64,000 nt of DNA from the NCBI GenBank assembly GCA_949130495.1, contig OX422221.1, forward strand, positions 144,493,405 through 144,557,404. Direction: 5' to 3'. Each line of letters opens with the position of its first letter. Positions within the stretch are counted from its first letter, which is position 1. Positions 56,222-64,000 of the stretch are shown here, piece after piece. The DNA is from Sambucus nigra (lineage: Eukaryota > Streptophyta > Magnoliopsida > Dipsacales > Adoxaceae). The notes under the pieces were generated by a model, which was given only the letters and a program-made list of their open reading frames with translations, made no database searches and was not told the DNA's origin. The position numbers were made by a program, and so were the translations under genes.

Positions 56222-56872
56222 TCACAAGGCATATCGAGGAGAGGGAACTTCCAACTCTATCGGGAGAATTTCTTCAGCCCCATACACAGGGGAGAACAAA
56301 GTATATCCTGTGGGCTTCCCTTTGGTTGTTCGATAGGCCCACAACACAACTGGTATCTTGTCATCCCATGATCCTGGGAAATCCTCCATCGTCTTGGCCA
56401 AAATGTTAACCAATGTTTTATTAGTTGCTTCGGCTTGATTGTTTCCTTTTGGGTATGCCACCGTTGAAGTGTGATGAACAATGGAGTACTTATTTGTGAG
56501 CATTATTACCTATGAATTAATGAAGGGGGTTTCATTATCAGAGAGAATAACCTTTGGAATCACAAAATGACAAATGATGTATTCCCTGATGAAGCTTCTT
56601 ACCACCCCTACTGTTGCCTTTCTTAGAGGTATTTCTTCAGCCCACTTCGTAAAACACTCCATTGCCACTAGTTTCCAGATCTTCCGCCTCAAAAAAGGAT
56701 ATATTACCCCTACTAGGTTAAATGCCCAAGTGTGAAAAGGATAAGGTGTTCCCAGAGAGTGTAGATCTAGTGATGCATGGATTATATTTTCATGCAGTTG
56801 GAAAGATTTATATTTTCGAACGAACTCAGCAGAGTCTTTCTCCATCATTGGCCAATAATACCCCGTCATCAT
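56222..56872 (-). pseudogene. Element C integrase catalytic core
   Basis: Two open pieces, 56872-56510 and 56503-56222, separated by two in-frame stops. The first shows GYYWPMM, HTWAFNLVGVI (the catalytic Asp of the usual WG.D position is Asn), AMECFTKWAEEIPLRK-type spacing and VILSDNETPF (second Asp present). The second shows AYPKGNNQAEATNKTLV (catalytic Glu present) and DDKIPVVLWAYRTT. Loss of the first Asp predicts an inactive enzyme. Confidence 0.9.
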
Positions 56873-56986
56873 CAGCTAGTCATACAACTTTGCCCCTCCT
56901 ATGTGAGCTGGGCCATGAGCTTATTTGAGAACTTCAAATGCTTCCTCCTTTGTTATATAATGCAATGGCCTGTTAAAGTACCCTCT

Positions 56987-57202
56987 TCAATAAAGCTTCC
57001 CTTCTTGAATGTAGAACCTTGGGGCCCTTTGTTTGAGTCCCATCACATCCATATTCTCTATTGGGATAACTCCATCTTTGATGAAGTCAATATAGGGCTG
57101 CCTCCAATCTGGTTGAGCTTTAACGAAATGGCACTCAACTGCTTCAAAGAATAATTGGCACATATCACACTTCCGTTGTAGCCCTTCTGCATCTTGCTTC
57201 AT
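56987..57202 (-). pseudogene. Element C integrase N-terminal zinc-finger region and spacer
   Basis: An open piece with DAEGLQRKCDMCQLFFEAVE and a HFVKAQPDWRQPYIDFIKDG stretch. The Tat-branch segment between the second RNase H and integrase has the same W..P...YI..G pattern. The order of pieces appears locally disturbed by stops and shifts. Confidence 0.6.
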
Positions 57203-57639
57203 CCTAAGACATAAGTATCCTTCTCTAAAATTCTTCTGTAAGGAGGGATCTCAGTTGTCTCTCAATGCTCTTCGTTTTTTTCCTCTAGTCTCCACTCTAC
57301 TTCTTCTGGGCCGATGCATCTTGATAAGCGTCCTCCTATATTTCTGAAGTAGAGGTTTCCCTGATTTGTAAAGTATTGGGCAAACTCTCTCAGTTCCATC
57401 GCCCCCTCCCTAGACTCTAATTGTTTTCTAATCTCTCCCCTCCAGTCAGAGTCATTCTCCATCGGCATAATTAACTATATCACCGAGGGAGCTGTTCATC
57501 GTTGAATCAAGACTGTAGTTGTATCATCTTTCATGATCATCTTCTGAGAGATGGTGGAATAGACGTCTAGATGGAGGTTCATTATTCGGGGATGCTTCTT
57601 GATCTTGTTCTGATGAAACTAGTTGAGGAGCCTCTGGAT
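57203..57639 (-). pseudogene. Element C RNase H-to-integrase linker
   Basis: A broken linker; the piece 57468-57262 reads WRGEIRKQLESREGAM and related acidic/basic segments. No domain is assigned. Confidence 0.4.
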
Positions 57640-57950
57640 GATTATTCTGTAAGATTCCAAACTGAGATATTTCAATGCATATCCTCCATTTACTTGCTAA
57701 ATCACTAAGTTTGAATCACCCTTTATGCATAGTGAATGAATTCCCTTTCGAAGGGCCTCCAACAACCCTAGAACTAACGCCTTATACTCTGCTTCATTGT
57801 TAGAACAAGGAAAGTCTAATTTGTAGGAAAGAAAAATTTCTTCCATTCCTCTTGATAAAATAACCCCTGCTCATCCTTTCTTTTCTGCTGAAGATCCATC
57901 GAACTGCATCATCCACTCTTTATTGCTTGCATCTAAGTGATTGGCCTACA
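57640..57950 (-). pseudogene. Element C second, archaeal-type RNase H
   Basis: In minus reading: MQFDGSSAEKKG (first catalytic Asp), AGVILSRG, NNEAEYKALVLGL (catalytic Glu) and CIKGDSNLVI (third Asp). FDGSS...NNEAEY.AL...GDS is the signature of the additional RNase H acquired by the Tat branch. One or two stops interrupt it. Confidence 0.85.
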
Positions 57951-58430
57951 AGTCATCTCCCAGAATTCTCTCTTGTGGTGGCTCAGATATCCCAGATGGG
58001 AAGGTTTCCAAGAGGTCTATATATGCCTGGCTCTTAATTGTGCGAGGGACCACACATTTCAAATCATATTCTGATAGAACGAAGAAACACCTAGCTGCTC
58101 TACCAATCAATATAGTCCTTGCCAACAAAAACTTAATAGGGTCGTATCTTGTTACAATATGGATTGTAAAAGATAACATATAATTAAGTTATAATGCTAC
58201 AAAAGACTAAGGCTAAATAATGCCTTTCTAAGCTACAATACCTGACCTCTATCCCATATATGATTCTACTATGGTATTATACTGGTCGTTCTTGCCCATC
58301 AACCTCCTATGCTAATAGAGCTCCAACGAACCTCATAGTGGATGTGAGGTATAACTGCAACGGTATTCCTACCATTGGAGGAATCATGGTCTGTGGTGAA
58401 ATGATCAGCTTCTTCATCTTGGTGAGAGAC
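57951..58430 (-). pseudogene. Element C first RNase H and connecting linker
   Basis: The linker piece 58179-57946 shows RYDPIKFLLARTILIGRAAR and QAYIDLLETFPSG, as between the two RNase H domains in Tat elements. Upstream, VDGQERPVYYHSRII and ALVFC mark the first RNase H, which is broken by stops. Confidence 0.75.
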
Positions 58431-58432
58431 TC

Positions 58433-59178
58433 CTAGTGAACTTTCTCCCACTTGAACTTTGTGTTCTTTCGTAAAATATACATCAACGGGTGTGTTATTT
58501 CTTCCAATCTAGGCACAAATCTCCTAAGGTAGGAGACTTCACCGAGGAAACTCTTAAGCTCCTTCACCGTTATCGAACTTGGCATTTTTAAGATCGCTCG
58601 CTGTTTGTATTGGTCCATATGTACTCCCTATCGATCTACCACAAAGCCTAGAAACTTTCCACTGGTTACTCCAAAAATGCACTTCAGCGATCCATCTTCA
58701 ATTTATACTTCCTACATCTGGCAAATACTTTCCTCAAACCACTCAGGTGGGACCCCTCCTTCGATTTGATGACCAAGTCATCCACATAAAACTACACATA
58801 TTTGTGAAAGAAGTCATGGAAAATGGCCATTATTATTCTTTGATAAGTAGCCCCAGCGTTTTTGAGTCCAAATGGAATTACCTTGTACATGAAGTTAGCC
58901 AACATGGTTCTAAATGTTATTTTCTTCGTATCCGTGGGGTCCAACTTGATCTAATTGTACCTTATATACCCATCCATGAAGGAACACATCTCATGTCCAG
59001 CCGTTGCATCTATCAAGCTATCGATAGAGGGCAGAGGGAACTTATCTTTAGGATAAGCTCTATTCAAGTCACTGAAATCCACGCAGATCCTTATCTGATT
59101 CTTGTTGTTCTTACCCACTGGGACAATGCTAGAAATCCAGAGTGGGTGTTGTATCGATTTGATGAATCCTGCTTCCAA
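58433..59178 (-). pseudogene. Element C reverse transcriptase
   Basis: Open pieces 59178-58951 and 58618-58433 with shifted frames between. Motifs: MEAGFIKSIQHPLWISSIV, RICVDFSDLNRAYPKDKFPL, the MCSFMDGY segment, then PFGLKNAGATYQR, the catalytic FYVDDLVIKS at about 58768-58797, and SSITVKELKSFLGEVSYLRR with FKWEK. The catalytic YVDD is intact, but frame breaks rule out an active product. Confidence 0.92.
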
Positions 59179-59297
59179 TAGGCGTTGGACCTCTTCTTTG
59201 ATCTTTAAATCTAATTCAGGCTTTTAGGTCCTCATTACTTGCTTAACCGAGATGGCTGAAGGCATTACGTTTAATTTGTGGTAGCTTACTTTTTCAT

Positions 59298-59642
59298 CTA
59301 GACCCTCCATCTCTGTATATTTCCATGCAAAAAGTCTATAAACTCCCGAATTACCTCAATCAAAGCCTCCCATTTCTCCGTGCTGAGATATTTTGAGAGG
59401 AAAATGGGCCTTGGCTCCTCCCATTCTTTTTTTAAGTTCAACTGCTCCAATTCTCGTGCTTGTGGCTTCGGTTGGTCCGTCATATAGTCTGGTTCTTCGT
59501 TGACATCCTCCACGAACTCCTGTATGTTAGAATTATCTATCATCATATATTGTTCCCAATTATCCACCAGAAAGCATTCATATATCGGGTTAGCCTCCTC
59601 GTCATACTCTGCTATAGCTCCTTTGGATTTCCGTTCACACAA
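59298..59642 (-). pseudogene. Element C protease-RT linker
   Basis: A 114-codon acidic segment (ECFLVDNWEQYMM, LEQLNLKKEWEEPRPIFLSK) that corresponds to the linker before RT in Tat polyproteins. No enzymatic motif. Confidence 0.55.
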
Positions 59643-59957
59643 TCATAGGCGATAAACCACCTTTCCTTCCTTAGTAACAATCTTCTTACATTGTCTGCTA
59701 GCCATTGCAACTGCCTTTCATTTCCTATCCCTTGAAGCCTATGCCATTCTTCCTTCAGAGAATCGACTCAGCACACTTTGCCCTGTGACCTCATATTCCA
59801 TCATGTCCATTCAGGGATGCATCCTATCCTTTAGATTCTTTGAGATTTTATCAGGTCGAGGGACCACTTGGTGGGCTTCTTCTGTTACTTCTTTGCCACT
59901 TATAGTTTTGTCATTCTGGCCATTGACAGGTACCATCCTTTCTCTGATCGAGAAAAA

Positions 59958-60603
59958 CTAGGCTAATTCCATTATTATCATTAGGACTCTGACGTCCTCC
60001 TCTAACTCTGTATAAAACGCTGCATCCACTAAGTGAGCTTCTTCGACAGCGAAGGGTCTCTTTGTAGTTCTTACAGTGATCTCAGTTCCTTTAATATTGT
60101 CCTTGGCACATTGGTGGTACGTCAAGGGAACTAATCCTTGGTTGTGCATCCACACTCTTCCTATCAATAGATGGTAGGAATTTGTACTCTCTGTCACATG
60201 GAGCTTGATGTGGGAACTCAGATTTCCCATTACAATCCCAACATTCACATAACCCTGGGTTTGGAAGACTGATTATCATAACCTGAAATTGCCAAAATCA
60301 TGGGGACCAATCTTTACTCTGGGATGTTAGTTGCGTGGAACGAGCTAATTGGCATGATGTTGATGGATGCCCCCCATCCATAAGAGCCCTCAAGAAACTA
60401 ATCCCTTTGATGCTGGTAGTCACATATAACAGTCGATTGCGAGGAAATATCATGTCCCCATCTGCATCACTGAACGTTATTTCTGATAGAAATTTCTTCA
60501 CCAGCCTGGCCATGGGTCCCTTCCATCTCAGCGAAGGGACTGCATTCTTCCTTGAAATATCCAGGATTGCTTGGGTTATCTCCAAGCTACTTTCTTTTGG
60601 CAT
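59958..60603 (-). pseudogene. Element C aspartic protease region
   Basis: Open pieces 60603-60298 and 60248-59958. ITFSDADGDMIFPRNRLLYV leads to a mutated active site, RALMDGG, after which the frame is shifted. The second piece has GNLSSHIKLHVTESTNSYHL and LLIGRVWMHNQGLVP, the family's C-terminal LLGRPWIH-type segment. DGG replaces the usual D-S/T-G. Confidence 0.75.
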
Positions 60604-60621
60604 TCCTACCTAGTCGAAGAA

Positions 60622-60951
60622 CTAGGTGAACTTTGGGGACCATGCAACCACGTAGTACTCCAAGCTTTGTTCCATTTCCTCACCTTCAATGTTGTATATG
60701 TCCTCCATATTTCTGGATCTTACTTCATCATAGGCTAACACCACATTAGCAATTCCACTGGTACAGTTCTTCAGAGATTCTTCAAACTCCCCTTGCTTCG
60801 TCGTCAGCTCCCTCGCTTCTCTTTCTGTCTCACCGTTATAGGCCACTACCCAATTAGCCCCATGTGCTGGAAGTGGATTTTCATTAATATTTTCTAGAGG
60901 GATTTGTAGTGTCCTTACCTTTACACGTTTATCGATAATTTTACTTAACAT
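60622..60951 (-). pseudogene. Element C gag-protease linker
   Basis: A 109-codon open segment rich in Glu and Arg (GETEREARELTTKQGEFEES) with no recognised domain. By position it is the C-terminal part of gag or the spacer to protease. Confidence 0.45.
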
Positions 60952-60999
60952 AAAATAACTTCTTATTAGATGTTGAATATTTCGATGGATCTAGAAGTA

Positions 61000-62387
61000 C
61001 TTGGGATCCGCTCTGGTCACTGAGTCTGGTTCCATGATGGAGATACCCTTAGGTTCATACACTGTTCCTACTTAAACTATGGCATTGTAACAGCTAACGA
61101 CCTCCTCTACTGTATAGGGTAACGGTGGTGGATCCTCCCTATCTCTTCTAAACTTTCTCTTGTTATCCTTCTTAGGCTGTTTGCTCCCTTCACTTTCATC
61201 AACGTATCCCACTTGTGGGGACTGGTTTCAAGCTGAAACGGGTGGCCCAGGCTGTCTAAACATCATTGGTACCATAACAGGGTTCGACCGAACTACCAAT
61301 GATATGTTCCTTACTGCTTTTAGAAATGCCGCAAAATTTCCTTCACGAGTTTCATTAATCAGGTGACAGATATACTCCGAGAGCAAACCCTCAGCACATA
61401 GATGTAATAGTTTGGCATCTTTAGCTTCTTCCCTCACGTCGAGGGACCTTTCCTTGAATCTTCAAATATAAGCCACCACATCCTCTCCTGGTCATTGCCT
61501 CTCCCTGCCCAATTGTGTTAACGTGAACTCATCTTCTGCCAGAAAGAACTTCTGGACAAATTAAACATGCATTTCTTCCCACGTTGAAATACTCTTGGGC
61601 GCCAGATGAGAGTACCACGTATAAGCTTTATCGGTTAATGAATTTAAGAGCTCCCTCAGTCGGAGCCTCTTGTTATTGTAATAAGCCCCTAGATGTTCGA
61701 CAAAATGTTTGATGTGATCCTTCGGGTTTCCCCCTTTCCTCTGTACTTTTCAAAGATAGAAGGAATATAATATTTTGGGTAAGTCTCATCATTATATTCT
61801 TGAGGGTAAGGCATCCAAAAATTATCATAAATCGAAGCTACCTCGGCAGTGAATTGCAAGGAAGCTTGCATGAACTTCAACATCTCATTCTGCATCTCTT
61901 TTCTCATCTCCTCCATAGCCGATACCGTTGAGGGAACGACCAAAGGGACCATATGTGGGACGACCGTTGCACCTGGAGTAACAACCATAGTTGGAACGCT
62001 CGTTACTCCTAGGTTTCCCACCATTGGGATCGCAACATGGGGTATGCTTGCTGGGACAGTTCCTGTTGGAGCTGCGCTTAGTGGGGCCATTGGGGCTACC
62101 CCTGGAGTTACGAAGGAGTTGGCCTCAAATCCCCCCAACACCGTTGAAGCGATATAAGTTTGCAAAAACTCATAGAATTTATTCATGAGGAGTTAAACTT
62201 GAGCTGGTCCCTACCCGACGCTTGTGGAAGCTTGCGTCACCCCTAGAACGCCTGCCAACATTTGAACCGGAGGTACCGCCACTCGAGAAGCTGCATCCCT
62301 GGAAGCCTCCATCTCCCTCGCCACTTGTTCTTCATTGTGTTGAATATCATCAAAGTTAAGTGTTCGATTAATATTATCCTGCGCCAT
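61000..62387 (-). pseudogene. gag: Element C Gag
   Basis: The start is the ATG at 62387, about 22 nt after the primer site (MAQDNINRTLNFDDIQ). The N-terminal ~130 residues are Ala/Pro/Val-rich, then MEEMRKEMQNEMLKFMQAS and FWMPYPQEYNDETYP. The capsid core is in broken frames: RLRELLNSLT, AYTWYSHLAP, EDEFTLTQLGRERQ and, at 61437-61228, LLHLCAEGLLSEYICHLI. Two in-frame stops near 62210 and shifts near 61740 and 61470 disable it. The family is retrotransposon gag (capsid). Confidence 0.82.
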
Positions 62388-62408
62388 AATCTTTACTTAG
62401 AAGAATAC

Positions 62409-62426
62409 CTCCCGACAGAGTCGCTA
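62409..62426 (-). promoter_or_regulatory. Primer-binding site of element C
   Basis: In minus reading TAGCGACTCTGTCGGGAG follows the 5' LTR end with one or two bases between. It resembles the TGGCGACTC...GGGGA primer sites of Tat-branch elements, for which a tRNA-Arg primer has been reported; I am less sure of the tRNA than of the element. Confidence 0.65.
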
Positions 62427-62427
62427 A

Positions 62428-63683
62428 ATGTAAGAGGGTAGTTTGGATAAGACGGAGGCGTAACCCCTTTGGAGTACAGTAATGATAAGTTAATCAAGAA
62501 ACAGTTTTGACTAAGTAAAACAAATAATCCTAAATCTATAGAGATGAACTCAGTCTAATCTTATAAATCTCTCGTGTATAACTCAAAAGATAATAATGAA
62601 CTTAGAAGTAACTCATTTAGAGGGAGAGTGAAGTAAGCATCCTAGATACACCTTGGCGGGCAGCCAAACACACCAACCACCCTCAAAGATCTCTCTCAAG
62701 TATTAAAAGCTTCGTAATAAATGACCATGGTGGGTGAGTGAACTCTACTTTGTAATAAATCTCTCTCTTTATGATGTATTTTCTCTCTAGCAATAACTTC
62801 TGAACTCTCAAGAAAGGAACCTCTCTTCTTCAGAGGTGGTTGTGGACCTTAAATAGCCCCCACACCACTCTCGAGATAACTTAGTTATTAATAACTATGA
62901 AAGATATCCCTCATACTTTATACCACAAACATTAAATGCCTAATGGACTAGTCATCTCCACGTCATAACCATTAAATGCTAAAACATGCCTTTTGCCTAA
63001 CCACTATGCGTTGGGGAGCTGTCGTCACAGAATTGGCTCACCAACTGTCTGACAACCCCAAATACCAGGGTGGTTTACTCAAGTGCAGATTTGACATTGC
63101 CTAGCTGGCTAGTGACATCACATAAATTAGATGTGACATTTAAGTTGAGGGTTGTTTGGTTCGTAACTCCACGCCTGATGGAACTCAAGGCTGCTCCGCC
63201 TAAGCTTCCATGATAAAAGGTCTTTCGATGTTTTACCAGGTGTATCTAAGATGTCCAGGACAAGACCCAATGGTGCCTCACTTCTCAATCCTCCAAACCA
63301 AGTTCCTCTGAAGTTCCCATGGAGAGGTCATTCGATAGAGCATGAAAGCTCTCCCAGGCCCTGCCAAGCCGGGTCTCTCGCGAGTACCATTTTCACCTCT
63401 CATTGAATGCCATTATAATCATTACATCATTACAATCGTTAGAACTCATTGTCAGTATAAACAAAATAAACAACATGACTAAGTAATTCAACAAAGATAA
63501 AGTATGAGCTGCCATCCTGAGCCATCACGCTAAGCTGCCTCACTTGAGCTGCCATGCTGGGCTGGCTCGCTTGAGGTGCCACGCTGGGCCGCCTCGCCAT
63601 CTTAATCCCAAACACTATTGTTAAGGGGGGGGGGGGGGGGGGGGCTATATCTAATCTCAAGATTACCTCCAAGTCCCCCTACA
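62428..63683 (-). repeat. 5' LTR of element C
   Basis: 1,256 bp, plus reading TGTAAGAGGG...CCCCCTACA. It is collinear with the split left copy. It shows the empty site of the 4.5-kb solo LTR, and it has a 20-base G run (63625-63644) that the other copy lacks. Confidence 0.94.
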
Positions 63684-63688
63684 CTTTG
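63684..63688. repeat. TSD CTTTG, right copy, of element C
   Basis: It directly follows the right LTR of element C and pairs with 43878-43882. Confidence 0.92.
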
Positions 63689-63689
63689 T

Positions 63690-63703
63690 AAGGAGGGGTG
63701 GGG
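63690..63703 (+). promoter_or_regulatory. Polypurine tract of element E
   Basis: AAGGAGGGGTGGGG lies directly before TGTAACACC. Together with GAAATTCCTTTG at 43871-43882 it restores the pol end and tract of element E, 20 kb apart in the present sequence. Confidence 0.85.
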
Positions 63704-64000
63704 TGTAACACCTCATAATTCTGAGTATTTAGAATTTAATTAATTAAGTTATTTTTTAAAATTACACATGTGTCGTAATTTAATTCAATTAAATATTATG
63801 TGTTCATTAAATATTGATCGAGGGAGATAATCATTAATATTTATGAAATAAATTTACTAAATATGTAGTAAATAACTTGGGATAATTATTATACGTCATA
63901 GCGAGTGATATCGACATGACTGTGTTATATCTTAAATGGGAGTCGCGTGTAGATTATAGTGAGGTCGAGATAGGAAATTTATGTAGAGTGACTCGGATGA
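63704..64000 (+). repeat. 3' LTR of element E (start; runs past the window)
   Basis: It starts TGTAACACCTCATAATTCTG after the polypurine tract. It is AT-rich and compares in style with, but is not the same family as, the LTRs of elements A and B. The end lies beyond the window. Confidence 0.75.

Larger units (their letters stand above)
43883..63683 (-). mobile_element. Element C: Tat/Ogre-like Ty3/gypsy retrotransposon with an antisense gene
   Basis: The LTRs are 62428-63683 (5' in minus reading) and 43883-44473 plus 49016-49676 (3', split by a nested solo LTR). TSDs are CTTTG. Without the nested LTR the element is about 15.3 kb. On the minus strand the order is primer site, gag, protease, RT, RNase H, a second archaeal-type RNase H and integrase. 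This dual-RNase H layout is the mark of the Tat branch. Between integrase and the 3' LTR lies a 5-kb gene on the opposite strand (50628-55614). All coding parts carry stops or shifts. Confidence 0.92.

Overview
This is nuclear DNA from a flowering plant, almost certainly repeat-rich heterochromatin. The evidence is Ty3/gypsy and Ty1/copia polyproteins of plant lineages, plant tRNA-derived primer-binding sites, a plant CACTA transposon, a plant-type pararetrovirus remnant, and plant gene fragments such as a Shaker K+ channel and a BAH/TFIIS-N protein. I see no intact host gene, no rRNA or tRNA gene and no CRISPR array. The species cannot be named from the sequence.

The window is a nest of insertions, readable like strata because many target-site duplications (TSDs) survive. 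(1) 1-4877: the 5' LTR and decayed start of a minus-strand Tekay/Del-like gypsy element (A). (2) 4878-5067 and 36992-about 39600: remnant of an endogenous pararetrovirus (Caulimoviridae), split by (3) a 32-kb block, 5068-36991, which is one Tekay-like element (B, TSD CTCTT) with its own guests. These are a gag-protease-only Athila-like element (5532-13722, TSD CTCTG) in its 5' LTR, a 13-kb CACTA transposon (17361-30397, TSD TGG) in its body, a copia element (18199-23156, minus strand, TSD ATTTT) inside the CACTA, and a fold-back MITE (about 35604-36027) in its 3' LTR. (4) About 39670-43877 plus 63690-64000: RT, RNase H, integrase, chromodomain, polypurine tract and 3' LTR start of another Tekay-like element (E). 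A probable solo LTR (40614-42487) splits it. (5) 43883-63683 (TSD CTTTG): a minus-strand Tat/Ogre-like gypsy element (C) sitting between E's pol and E's 3' LTR. C's left LTR is split by a 4.5-kb solo LTR (44474-49010, TSD GCTGT), which itself holds an Athila-like solo LTR (about 46263-47624).

Three systems stand out. The CACTA element carries fragments of at least five unrelated plant genes in both orientations: a Shaker K+ channel, a SUO-like BAH/TFIIS-N protein, a GH47 alpha-mannosidase, a kinesin and ribosomal protein S7e. It behaves like a multi-capture Pack-CACTA. The Tat element C carries an intron-containing gene on the strand opposite to gag-pol, encoding a plant-mobile-domain (aminotransferase-like) protein. 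Its largest intron is a 15-copy array of a ~56-bp repeat with a four-unit (~224 bp) higher-order period. The 8.2-kb Athila-like element encodes only gag and protease, in one frame broken by just two TAA codons, and has near-identical LTRs, so it looks like a young TR-GAG-type non-autonomous element.

Most coding regions in the window are broken by stops and frameshifts. Lineage names (Tekay, Athila, Tat) and captured-gene identities rest on recognising motifs by eye. TSDs, LTR ends, PBSs and palindromes are read directly from the sequence.
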